NCBI GenBank assembly: GCA_030388725.1
Contig: CP128857.1
Span: 1,364,001-1,428,000 of the forward strand
DNA: 64,000 bases
Source of the DNA: Prodigiosinella aquatilis
Lineage (GTDB): Bacteria; Pseudomonadota; Gammaproteobacteria; Enterobacterales; Enterobacteriaceae
Reading direction: 5' to 3'
Part shown: one piece after another, positions 17,604 through 25,972 of the stretch
How positions within the stretch are numbered: the first letter of the stretch is position 1
Layout of the letters: each line of letters begins with the position of its first letter
The notes under the pieces: model-generated
Told to the model about the DNA's origin: nothing
Databases searched by the model: none
Seen by the model: the letters and a program-made list of their open reading frames with translations, nothing else
Made by a program: the position numbers and the translations under genes

Positions 17604-19964
17604 ATGAACCCTGAGCGTTCCGAACGCATAGAAATCCCCGTATTGCCATTGCGCGATGTGGTGGTTTATCCGCACATGGTCATTCCGTTGTTTGTTGGTC
17701 GGGAGAAATCGATTCGGTGCCTTGAAGCCGCCATGGATCATGATAAAAAAATCATGTTGGTGGCGCAGAAAGATGCATCAACGGATGAGCCAAGTGTTAA
17801 CGATCTTTTCTCGGTGGGGACGGTAGCCTCCATTCTTCAGATGCTGAAATTGCCCGATGGCACTGTTAAGGTACTGGTAGAAGGCCTACAGCGAGCTCGT
17901 ATTACGACGTTATCTGACAGCGGTGAGCATTTTGCTGCTCAGGCCGAGTATCTGGATTCGCCGGCAATTGAAGAGCGTGAGCAAGAAGTTCTCATGCGCA
18001 CGGCTATTAATCAGTTTGAAGGCTACATCAAGCTGAATAAAAAAATCCCTCCTGAGGTACTTACCTCACTGAACAGCATTGAAGATGCAGCTCGTCTTGC
18101 TGATACGATAGCGGCGCATATGCCGCTGAAGTTGGCGGATAAGCAGTCTGTACTGGAAATGTCAGATGTGACCGAGCGTCTGGAGTACCTGATGGCGATG
18201 ATGGAATCGGAAATCGACTTGTTACAAGTTGAAAAACGGATCCGTGGCCGCGTTAAGAAACAGATGGAAAAAAGCCAGCGTGAGTATTACCTGAATGAGC
18301 AGATGAAGGCTATTCAGAAGGAACTGGGTGAAATGGATGATACGCCCGATGAGCATGAAGCGCTGAAACGTAAGATTGATGCCGCTAATATGCCGAAAGA
18401 GGCGCGGGAGAAAACCGAAGCTGAGTTGCAGAAGTTGCGGATGATGTCGCCGATGTCTGCTGAAGCGACAGTGGTTCGTAGCTATATTGACTGGATGATC
18501 CAGGTTCCTTGGCATGCGCGCAGTAAAGTGAAAAAAGATTTGGTTAAGGCACAGGAAACGCTGGATACCGATCATTATGGTCTGGAACGTGTTAAGGATC
18601 GTATTCTGGAATACCTTGCTGTTCAAAGTCGCGTGAGTAAAATCAAGGGGCCCATTCTGTGTCTGGTCGGGCCTCCGGGAGTGGGTAAAACATCCTTGGG
18701 TCAATCTATTGCCAAAGCGACCGGGCGTAAGTATGTCCGTATGGCGTTAGGCGGAGTGCGTGATGAAGCAGAAATCCGCGGTCATCGACGGACTTATATT
18801 GGTTCAATGCCAGGTAAATTGATCCAAAAAATGGCGAAGGTGGGGGTGAAAAACCCACTGTTCTTATTGGATGAGATCGACAAAATGTCTTCGGACATGC
18901 GTGGTGATCCAGCATCGGCATTGTTAGAAGTACTTGATCCTGAACAAAATGTGGCATTTAACGATCATTATCTGGAAGTCGATTATGACCTTTCTGATGT
19001 GATGTTTGTTGCGACATCCAACTCCATGAATATTCCGGCACCACTGCTGGACCGTATGGAAGTGATTCGTTTGTCCGGTTATACCGAAGACGAAAAGCTC
19101 AATATCGCTAAAAAGCATTTGATGCCAAAGCAGATTGAGCGCAATGCGCTGAAGAAAGGTGAGTTGACCGTTGAGGATAGTGCTATTACTGGCATTATTC
19201 GTTATTACACTCGAGAAGCGGGTGTGCGTAATCTGGAACGAGAGCTCTCCAAACTATGCCGTAAGGCAGTGAAAACATTACTGATGGATAAATCTGTCAA
19301 GCATATTGAAGTCACTGGCGATAATCTGAAGGACTTTCTGGGTGTACAGCGTTATGACTATGGCCGGGCAGATGATGAAAATCGAGTCGGTCAGGTAACC
19401 GGGCTGGCCTGGACGGAAGTGGGTGGGGACTTGCTGACTATCGAAACGGCTAGTGTGCCAGGTAAAGGGAAGTTGACCTATACCGGTTCATTGGGTGAAG
19501 TGATGCAGGAATCCATTCAGGCAGCGCTGACAGTAGTAAGAGCCCGAGCAGATAAACTGGGTATCAATGCGGATTTCCATGAGAAACGGGATATCCATGT
19601 ACATGTGCCCGAGGGGGCAACGCCAAAAGACGGTCCAAGTGCGGGGATTGCCATGTGTACCGCGCTGGTATCTTGTCTGACGGGGAACCCGGTTCGAGCG
19701 GATGTGGCCATGACTGGTGAGATTACGCTACGTGGGTTGGTTTTGCCCATTGGTGGATTGAAGGAAAAACTGTTGGCAGCTCATCGCGGTGGGATTAAAA
19801 CAGTGTTGATTCCTGAAGAGAATAAACGTGATCTGGAAGAAATTCCACAGAATATCATTGCTGACTTGGATATTCATCCAGTGAAATGCATTGAGGAAGT
19901 TCTGTCTATAGCATTGCTGAATGCACCTTATGGTATGCAAGTGGTCACAGCTACGGCCAAATAG
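17604..19964 (+). CDS. lon: ATP-dependent protease La (Lon)
   Basis: The 786-residue product (784 in E. coli) starts at MNPERSERIEIPV; an in-frame ATG seven codons earlier is not conserved. An N-terminal substrate-binding domain is followed by a coiled-coil hinge and an AAA+ domain with Walker A GPPGVGKTS. The C-terminal protease domain has the Ser-Lys dyad, with Ser in PKDGPSAG and Lys in GLKEKLLAA. Lon degrades damaged and regulatory proteins. It has its own heat-shock promoter and terminator. The C-terminus is two residues longer than in E. coli. Confidence 0.98.
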   Translation: MNPERSERIEIPVLPLRDVVVYPHMVIPLFVGREKSIRCLEAAMDHDKKIMLVAQKDASTDEPSVNDLFSVGTVASILQMLKLPDGTVKVLVEGLQRARITTLSDSGEHFAAQAEYLDSPAIEEREQEVLMRTAINQFEGYIKLNKKIPPEVLTSLNSIEDAARLADTIAAHMPLKLADKQSVLEMSDVTERLEYLMAMMESEIDLLQVEKRIRGRVKKQMEKSQREYYLNEQMKAIQKELGEMDDTPDEHEALKRKIDAANMPKEAREKTEAELQKLRMMSPMSAEATVVRSYIDWMIQVPWHARSKVKKDLVKAQETLDTDHYGLERVKDRILEYLAVQSRVSKIKGPILCLVGPPGVGKTSLGQSIAKATGRKYVRMALGGVRDEAEIRGHRRTYIGSMPGKLIQKMAKVGVKNPLFLLDEIDKMSSDMRGDPASALLEVLDPEQNVAFNDHYLEVDYDLSDVMFVATSNSMNIPAPLLDRMEVIRLSGYTEDEKLNIAKKHLMPKQIERNALKKGELTVEDSAITGIIRYYTREAGVRNLERELSKLCRKAVKTLLMDKSVKHIEVTGDNLKDFLGVQRYDYGRADDENRVGQVTGLAWTEVGGDLLTIETASVPGKGKLTYTGSLGEVMQESIQAALTVVRARADKLGINADFHEKRDIHVHVPEGATPKDGPSAGIAMCTALVSCLTGNPVRADVAMTGEITLRGLVLPIGGLKEKLLAAHRGGIKTVLIPEENKRDLEEIPQNIIADLDIHPVKCIEEVLSIALLNAPYGMQVVTATAK

Positions 19965-19996
19965 TGACCTATAGCAAAAACCATTGATAAAATAAG

Positions 19997-20033
19997 GGCT
20001 GGTAGGTGAAATGATGCTTGCCAGCCTTTTTTT
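19997..20033 (+). terminator. Terminator of lon
   Basis: The stem GGCTGGTAGG/CTTGCCAGCC (wobble pairs near the loop) is followed by seven T residues. Confidence 0.88.
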
Positions 20034-20166
20034 GTACCGCTAATTTAGAGCACTGTTAGGTTTATCGATAACGTTTGGGATGACTTGACAGAATCTATAT
20101 GAAAGTTACGTATCGTGTTTTTAAAAAAGACATCATGATTACAAGATTTCAGAGGGGGATGAAAGT

Positions 20167-20439
20167 GTGAACAAGTCACAATTGATCGATAAAATTGCCG
20201 CAGATGCTGATATTTCCAAAGCGGCAGCAGGGCGGGTGTTAGATGCAATTATCGGGTCTGTTACCGAATCTCTGAAAACAGGAGATGATGTTGCTTTGGT
20301 GGGATTTGGCACTTTTTCTGTGCGTGAACGCGCAGCACGTACTGGCCGCAACCCACAGACTGGAAAAGAAATTAGTATCCCGGCAGCAAAAGTGCCGGGC
20401 TTTCGTGCCGGTAAAGTGCTGAAGGATGCAGTTAACTGA
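20167..20439 (+). CDS. hupB: DNA-binding protein HU-beta
   Basis: The 90-residue histone-like protein starts at GTG, preceded by GAGGGGG. It shows the full HU signature, including the DNA-wrapping arm GRNPQTGKEI and the C-terminus LKDAVN. HU-beta pairs with HU-alpha to bend and compact DNA. A TTGACA element at 20085-20090 may be the -35 of its promoter, but the -10 is poor. Confidence 0.97.
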   Translation: MNKSQLIDKIAADADISKAAAGRVLDAIIGSVTESLKTGDDVALVGFGTFSVRERAARTGRNPQTGKEISIPAAKVPGFRAGKVLKDAVN

Positions 20440-20522
20440 TCATTGAACAGAAAAGCTCTGGGAATGCTGGTTTCTCCCGGAAACATTACCTGACGCAAAG
20501 TTACTGGTAGGGTAAGATAGAG

Positions 20523-20551
20523 GGCACGCCATTTTATGGTGTGCCTTTTTT
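20523..20551 (+). terminator. Terminator of hupB
   Basis: The 10-bp stem GGCACGCCAT/ATGGTGTGCC (one wobble) with loop TTT is followed by six T residues. Confidence 0.9.
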
Positions 20552-20689
20552 ACTGATAGTCAGGATTATTATTATCAGTCAAAAGGTTGAATGCGCCCTA
20601 GCCGGTTTCGGCTATAGCAATAGCAAGGACGTATGGCTACGGCTTGCGCAGGGAGTTTTATCCATTCTACAGCGGAGTGTTGTCACATT

Positions 20690-22567
20690 ATGATGGACAA
20701 TTTACGCGCGGCCGCTAATAACGTCGTGCTTAAAATTATTCTGGCCTTGATCATCGGTTCATTTGTGTTGACTGGCGTAGGCAGTTACCTGGTTAGTGGC
20801 TCAGGTGATTATGCTGCGAAGGTTAATGGACAGGAAATTTCCCGTGCTCAACTGGAGCAATCGGTACAGAACGAGCGTAGCCGTCAGCAGGAAATGCTGG
20901 GGGACAATTTTTCCGCTTTGGCTGGTAACGATGGTTACATGAAGCAGATGCGTAATCAGGTATTGTCACAATTGATCGATGAAGTGTTGTTGGATCAGTA
21001 TGCACATAAGCTTGGTTTGAGCATTAGCGATGAGCAAGTTAAACAGGCGATTTTTGCAGTGCCCGCATTCCAGACCAATAATCGGTTTGATAACGAAAAA
21101 TACCTGGCTCAGGTTCGTCGTCTTGGTCTGACAGCCGATGCTTACGCTCAATTATTACGCAAACAGTTGATTACACAGCAATTGATTCATGGACTAGGTA
21201 ATACCGATTTTCTGTTACCGAAGGAAATCGATAACTTGATTTCTATGGCGGCACAGGACCGGACTATTCGTACTGCGACTATCAATATTGCTGATCGTGC
21301 GAAAACCCAAACGGTTACCGATGAAGAGATACAGAACTTCTATAATCAGAACAAGAGTCGTTATCTCGCGCCTGAACAGTTTAAAGTCAGCTATATCATG
21401 CTGGATGCTGCCGCTATCATGGATAAAACCACGGTAGATGATGCAGCCGTTACTCAGTATTACGATCAGCATAAAAGCGATTTTTCTCAGCCAGAGCGTA
21501 AGAGATATAGCGTGATTCAGGTTAAAAGTGAATCTGATGCTAACGCTGTTCTGGATAAGCTGAAGAAAGGGGCTGATTTTGCTACCTTGGCTAAAAAAGA
21601 ATCGACAGATGTCATTTCTCGTCTTAAGGGTGGTGATCTGGGCTGGATGGATGCTGATTCCACGGTGGATGAACTGAAACAGGCTAACCTGACGAAGAAG
21701 GGCCAATTATCTGGTGTGATCAAGTCTTCAGTCGGTTATCTGATTGTTCGGTTGGATGACATTCAGCCTCAGCGTATCAAGCCACTGAATGATGTCAGAG
21801 ACGAGGTGGTTGCCAAGGTTAAGCGCGAGAAGGCGCTGGATGCATATTATGCGTTGCAGCAGAAAGTGAGTGACGCTGCCACCAATGATAACGAATCTTT
21901 GGCATCGGCTGAGCAGGTTTCAGGCACCAAAGCTATATCGACGGGTTGGTTTACACGTGACAAGCCGCCAGCAGCGCTGAATTTCCAACCGGTAACCCAG
22001 GCTATTTTTGGCGGTTCCCTGTTAGGTGAAAATGGTGCGCCGGGCAATAACTCTGATGTCATCACCGTTGATGGTGATCGTGCTTTTGTTCTTCGGATCA
22101 CTGATCATAAAGCTGAAACTACTCAACCACTGGACCAGGTTCATGATCTGGTGGTTCAGACCCTGAAGCGTCAGAAAGCGGAGCAACAGGCCCGGGTAGA
22201 AGCTGAAAAAATTCTGGTCGATCTGAAACAAGGCAAGGATGATAGTCTCAAGGCCGCAAGCTTGAGTTTCAGCGAACCAAGAACTATGTCCTCTGTTGCT
22301 CAGAATGATGTGATGGCTGAGTCTGTTTTCTCTTTGCCACATCCGCAGAAGGATAAACCTTCTTATGGAATTGCTCAGGATCAGGCCGGTAATATTGTGT
22401 TGGTAGCGCTAGATAGCGTTAAGCCGCACACCCTGGAAGAACAACAGAAAACGCAGTTTGTTTCCCAGCTTGAACAAGGGGCTGTTGGCACACTGTTTGA
22501 TTCGCTGATTAGCAGCCTGCGTAGCAAAGCAACAATCAAACTGGGTAGAGTCGTCCAGGAACAGTAA
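20690..22567 (+). CDS. ppiD: Periplasmic folding chaperone / peptidyl-prolyl isomerase PpiD
   Basis: The ATG-ATG start (MMDNLRAA) gives 625 residues, against 623 in E. coli. A single membrane helix at about residues 16-34 anchors the protein, with the bulk in the periplasm. A SurA-like N-terminal chaperone domain is followed by a parvulin-type domain at about 265-360 (GADFATLAKKES...GGDLGWMD). PpiD sits at the Sec translocon and assists newly exported proteins. An upstream in-frame extension to 20633 has no ribosome site and would push the anchor inward. Confidence 0.95.
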   Translation: MMDNLRAAANNVVLKIILALIIGSFVLTGVGSYLVSGSGDYAAKVNGQEISRAQLEQSVQNERSRQQEMLGDNFSALAGNDGYMKQMRNQVLSQLIDEVLLDQYAHKLGLSISDEQVKQAIFAVPAFQTNNRFDNEKYLAQVRRLGLTADAYAQLLRKQLITQQLIHGLGNTDFLLPKEIDNLISMAAQDRTIRTATINIADRAKTQTVTDEEIQNFYNQNKSRYLAPEQFKVSYIMLDAAAIMDKTTVDDAAVTQYYDQHKSDFSQPERKRYSVIQVKSESDANAVLDKLKKGADFATLAKKESTDVISRLKGGDLGWMDADSTVDELKQANLTKKGQLSGVIKSSVGYLIVRLDDIQPQRIKPLNDVRDEVVAKVKREKALDAYYALQQKVSDAATNDNESLASAEQVSGTKAISTGWFTRDKPPAALNFQPVTQAIFGGSLLGENGAPGNNSDVITVDGDRAFVLRITDHKAETTQPLDQVHDLVVQTLKRQKAEQQARVEAEKILVDLKQGKDDSLKAASLSFSEPRTMSSVAQNDVMAESVFSLPHPQKDKPSYGIAQDQAGNIVLVALDSVKPHTLEEQQKTQFVSQLEQGAVGTLFDSLISSLRSKATIKLGRVVQEQ

Positions 22568-22604
22568 TCGTCCTCGCAAACATTTGCAAATCTCTGCAAT
22601 AAAC

Positions 22605-22627
22605 AAAGGCCGCTTTCGCGGCCTTTT
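22605..22627 (+). terminator. Terminator of ppiD
   Basis: The 9-bp stem AAAGGCCGC/GCGGCCTTT with loop TTTC is followed by one further T, 37 bases after the stop. Confidence 0.85.
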
Positions 22628-22708
22628 CCACATTTTAACTTTGAGGTTTGCTGATTATCTGACGTTGCGGCAATGTGATGATGCTGTCAAACACAAGGAG
22701 GAAACAGC

Positions 22709-23086
22709 ATGAAAAAGTCAGGAATAAAAGCGCTTTGCCTGATTGTTGGAATGGGATTATCTGGTTTAACGGTAATGGTACAAGCCACTACGGTTGAACA
22801 GAAAGGTGCACTGGAAAAATCATCGGAGGTTATGAGATCGTCTGTACCAAAACAGAAACTGGAAAAAGCAATCATAGCTGACAGCGATGAAGACGAGGTA
22901 AATATCAATACGGCAACAGCAGAGCAACTGGCGGCGATTATGAATGGGGTCGGCTTGAAAAAAGCACAAGCTATTGTTACCTACCGTGAACAAAATGGTC
23001 CTTTTACCCAGATAGAACAACTACAGGAGGTTCCAGGGATTGGTGCCTCGCTAGTCGGACGGAATCTGTCTCGTTTAAAACTGTGA
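22709..23086 (+). CDS. ybaV: ComEA-like helix-hairpin-helix protein YbaV
   Basis: The 125-residue product has an AGGAGG ribosome site. A signal peptide of about 27 residues (ending near VQATT) precedes an acidic linker and a paired helix-hairpin-helix domain (NINTATAEQLAAIMNGVGLKKA...VPGIGASL). The family resembles the DNA-binding domain of the competence receptor ComEA, so a periplasmic DNA-binding role is plausible but unproven in enterobacteria. Confidence 0.92.
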   Translation: MKKSGIKALCLIVGMGLSGLTVMVQATTVEQKGALEKSSEVMRSSVPKQKLEKAIIADSDEDEVNINTATAEQLAAIMNGVGLKKAQAIVTYREQNGPFTQIEQLQEVPGIGASLVGRNLSRLKL

Positions 23087-23422
23087 TATCGTTCGCGGCC
23101 TGGTGTGGCAGATTCACCTGGCTGCGAACCTTTGTCGTGCGTATCAAGTGAACAGGTTCTTTCCTGAGACGACTATTGTAAGACAACACAAACCCATATC
23201 ACTGTTCGTGGCTATAATATTGGGCATTTCATCATGTAAACAGTGCTTTCTACCTGCCTTGAGGCAGTACGTTTGGAGGATATTCGTCCGGTCCATTCTC
23301 CGGAGAATGGACCAAATTGTGTTTGAGATTACAGCCATCTCAGATAATAGATGAGAGAGTCATATCAAAGGACGGTGTTCAGACTAGACAGTGATAATTG
23401 TCTGAACGTCTTTGTATAATTA
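23087..23422. other. Spacer between ybaV and queC (ybaW absent)
   Basis: This 336-base region holds no coding frame that resembles ybaW (fadM), which occupies this position in E. coli. It contains the palindrome listed separately and an inverted repeat GTTCAGAC/GTCTGAAC (23377-23384, 23400-23407) just beyond the queC stop that may act in queC termination, although the T-tract is poor. Confidence 0.55.
23290..23313. repeat. 24-bp perfect palindrome
   Basis: Two 12-base arms, GGTCCATTCTCC and its exact complement, abut with no spacer. As RNA this folds into a 10-bp stem with a CCGG loop; as DNA it is a perfect dyad, such as an operator or recombination site. No T-tract follows. Confidence 0.75.
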
Positions 23423-24115
23423 CTACAAGCCTGTCTTATGGCGCAGTGATGCCATGACCCCAACGGGGTCCCGATGGTATTCTTCCAGACCTTTGGCGCG
23501 TAAGTGGCAGGCTGCACAGTGGCCGCACCCTTCACCTTTGATACCGTTGTAACAAGTCAGTGTATTATTTCTGACCGTATCCAACTGATGGTAGTAATCG
23601 GCCAAGGCCCAGGTTTCAGCCTTATTCAGCCACATTAAAGGTGTTACGAAACGAATATCTTTGGCTAACCCGAGAGCAATTGCCTGATTAAGCGCTTTGA
23701 CAAATTCGTCTCGGCAGTCTGGGTAGCCGGAAAAATCCGTTTCACAAACACCAGTGATTACGGTTTCGGCACCAACTTGATAGGCATAAATTGAGGCTAG
23801 CGTCAGAAACAGAATATTACGTCCGGGAACGAAAGTACTGGGAAGTCCCTGAAGGTCGGCTTCAAATTCAGGTACCGGAATGTTGTCACGGGTCAGGCTG
23901 CTTATGGCTAATTCATTAAGTAAACCGACATCAAGCACCTTATGCGATCTGGTTCCCAGTTGTTGTGCGAGCGTTTTGGCTACTTCAATCTCAGCTCGAT
24001 GACGTTGTCCATAGTCGAAGGTAACGCAATGGACTTCATCATATTGCTTCAGTGCCTGTATCAGGCAGGTCGTGGAATCCTGTCCACCACTAAAAACAAC
24101 AACTGCGCTTTTCAT
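23423..24115 (-). CDS. queC: 7-cyano-7-deazaguanine (preQ0) synthase
   Basis: The 230-residue product (231 in E. coli) is an ATP-dependent enzyme converting 7-carboxy-7-deazaguanine to preQ0 on the queuosine pathway. The PP-loop FSGGQDSTT is at residues 8-16. The C-terminal zinc site shows four cysteines in CYNGIKGEGCGHCAACH. It is monocistronic on the minus strand, 128 bases downstream of the PLP enzyme gene. I see no clear preQ1 aptamer in its leader. Confidence 0.97.
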   Translation of the reverse strand: MKSAVVVFSGGQDSTTCLIQALKQYDEVHCVTFDYGQRHRAEIEVAKTLAQQLGTRSHKVLDVGLLNELAISSLTRDNIPVPEFEADLQGLPSTFVPGRNILFLTLASIYAYQVGAETVITGVCETDFSGYPDCRDEFVKALNQAIALGLAKDIRFVTPLMWLNKAETWALADYYHQLDTVRNNTLTCYNGIKGEGCGHCAACHLRAKGLEEYHRDPVGVMASLRHKTGL

Positions 24116-24243
24116 TCTGATTCACCTTACCGGGGATGGGTCTCCATGCTGTTATATAACGTCGGTCATATAACTTCACGTATCATAGAAAAAGATATGG
24201 TACCTGAAAACTCTCCCGCTGTTCAGAGAAGGATTCTAGGGGA

Positions 24244-25308
24244 TCAAACCGGTGTGAATTCATCGGTGGTTTTTTCTGCTAATTGTTGGAAATAAGGTGC
24301 AATATTGCCGATGTTCTCCGCTACCCAGTAAGGGTTGTAGTAGGTATCCAGATAACGCTCACCACTGTCACACAGTAGGGTAACGATAGAACCCCCGCGT
24401 CCTTCATCTACCATTCTTTTAGCCAGTTGTAACATCCCCCAGACATTGGTTCCGGTGGACGGACCGACTTTGCGGCCCAGAATACTTTCCAGCCAGTAAA
24501 TAGTGGCGATGCTGGCAACATCGGGTACTTTGATCATTTCATCAATAACGCTTGGGATGAACGACGGCTCCGCACGTGGGCGACCAATTCCTTCAATACG
24601 GCTGCTATACTGACCGGTAATCATGGGATCTTTATGCTGATAACAGTCATAAAATACCGAGTTTTCCGGATCTACGACGACCAATTGTGTATCCAGTCCC
24701 TTGTAGCGAATGTAACGTCCTAATGTGGCCGAGGTACCCCCAGTGCCGGCGCTCATGACCAGATAATCGGGTACTGGAAATGGTTCACGGGACATTTGCC
24801 GGTAAATGCTATCGGCGATGTTATTGTTACCACGCCAATCGGTTGCTCGTTCTGCATAGGTGAACTGGTCCATGTAATGACCATTCAGGTCTCGGGCGAG
24901 TTGTTCTGAAACCGCGTAAATCTGTCTGGACTGTTCGACAAAATGGCAACTGCCACCGTAAAACGCAATTTGTTCCACCTTGCGTTTTGCGGTACATGCA
25001 GGCATGACGGCAATAAACGGTAACCCTAACAGGCGGGCAAAATAGGCTTCTGAAACAGCAGTACTGCCTGAAGATGCCTCAATGATCGGGGTGTTTTCTT
25101 TTATCCAGCCGTTGCTTAAGCCGTAGAGGAACAGTGAGCGAGCCAACCGATGTTTCAGGCTGCCGCTGGGGTGAGTGCTCTCATCTTTTAAATAAAAATA
25201 AATACCGGGATAGTGTGGTAATGTCACGCGGATCAAATGGGTATCTGCCGAACGTTGATAGTCTGCTTCAATGGTGCTGATGGCTTCTTTTATCCAGGTG
25301 TTGGTCAT
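24244..25308 (-). CDS. ccdA: PLP-dependent cysteine synthase-family protein, probable inducible cysteine desulfhydrase (CcdA type)
   Basis: The ATG at 25308 gives 354 residues. It has the fold type II PLP signature: the Schiff-base Lys52 in SGSLKHRLA, the substrate Asn/Ser loop EASSGSTAVSEA and the phosphate-binding loop SAGTGGTSA. It is distinct from CysK and CysM in sequence. It is transcribed divergently from the DecR/CcdR homologue 117 bases away. In Pantoea ananatis the equivalent pair is reported as ccdA (cysteine-inducible desulfhydrase) and its activator ccdR, which is the basis for this name. The activity here (cysteine to pyruvate, ammonia and sulfide) is inferred. E. coli has no gene at this place. 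Confidence 0.75.
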   Translation of the reverse strand: MTNTWIKEAISTIEADYQRSADTHLIRVTLPHYPGIYFYLKDESTHPSGSLKHRLARSLFLYGLSNGWIKENTPIIEASSGSTAVSEAYFARLLGLPFIAVMPACTAKRKVEQIAFYGGSCHFVEQSRQIYAVSEQLARDLNGHYMDQFTYAERATDWRGNNNIADSIYRQMSREPFPVPDYLVMSAGTGGTSATLGRYIRYKGLDTQLVVVDPENSVFYDCYQHKDPMITGQYSSRIEGIGRPRAEPSFIPSVIDEMIKVPDVASIATIYWLESILGRKVGPSTGTNVWGMLQLAKRMVDEGRGGSIVTLLCDSGERYLDTYYNPYWVAENIGNIAPYFQQLAEKTTDEFTPV

Positions 25309-25425
25309 AATGAAAAACTCTGTTGGCAACGATAGCAGTAGCGTAACGGTTACTCAGGAAAAAAAGATTGCCTTTTTCACTGCATATGCACTAAATAGGA
25401 GAAATATTTTCTATTGGGTGACGGA
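25309..25425. promoter_or_regulatory. Divergent control region between ccdA and decR
   Basis: The 117-base spacer contains the perfect dyad TGCATATGCA (25381-25390) and an AT-rich near-palindrome AGAAATATTTTCT (25400-25412). Either could be an Lrp-type operator for the DecR/CcdR product. No operator sequence is known to me well enough to claim a match. Confidence 0.45.
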
Positions 25426-25887
25426 ATGTTAGATAAAACTGACCGTACTTTACTCTCGTTGTTGCAACAGGACTGTACCTTGTCATTGCAAGTGCTGGCA
25501 GATGCAGTGAATCTGACGTCGACACCTTGCTGGAAACGCCTTAAGCGTCTTGATGAAGATGGGTACATCCGGGCGCGTGTGGCATTGCTGGATAGCGATC
25601 GACTTGGATTGGTGTTGACGGCATTTGTCTTGCTGAAAACTCAGCAGCATAACAGTTCCTGGTATCGTGAGTTCACCAGTTTTGTTTCGGATATGCCAGA
25701 AGTTTTGGCATTTTACAGGATGGCTGGCGAGTATGATTATCTGATGCAGGTTCAGGTAGCTGATATGAAGAGCTATGATAATTTTTACAAGCGGCTGGTT
25801 AATGGTATTCCCGGTCTGGTGGATGTAACTTCCAGTTTTGCTATGGAACGTATAAAACATACTACTGCTTTGCCGCTTCAGATATAA
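25426..25887 (+). CDS. decR: Lrp/AsnC-family cysteine-responsive regulator DecR (YbaO/CcdR)
   Basis: Starting at MLDKTDRTLL the product has 153 residues (152 in E. coli). An AsnC-type helix-turn-helix occupies the first 60 residues (LSLQVLADAVNLTSTPCWKRLKRL), followed by the RAM ligand-binding domain (AFVLLKTQ...GEYDYLMQVQVADM). In E. coli the protein activates the cysteine-detoxifying cyuPA (yhaOM). Here it faces ccdA, so local control of that gene by cysteine is the likely job. Confidence 0.92.
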   Translation: MLDKTDRTLLSLLQQDCTLSLQVLADAVNLTSTPCWKRLKRLDEDGYIRARVALLDSDRLGLVLTAFVLLKTQQHNSSWYREFTSFVSDMPEVLAFYRMAGEYDYLMQVQVADMKSYDNFYKRLVNGIPGLVDVTSSFAMERIKHTTALPLQI

Positions 25888-25972
25888 AATCTATCAGTTA
25901 TCAGCTTTATGTATAATATTTCTCTATTCAATATAACAACGACGCTTGCTTAGCAACTGGAATTAAGACTGC

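Noticed and set aside
23103..23354. 83-residue plus-strand frame between ybaV and queC, considered as a ybaW remnant
   Set aside because: No similarity to the YbaW/FadM hotdog fold, and it is interrupted by the palindrome.
24116..24243. preQ1 riboswitch in the queC leader
   Set aside because: The short leader shows no convincing preQ1 pseudoknot; enterobacterial queC usually lacks one.
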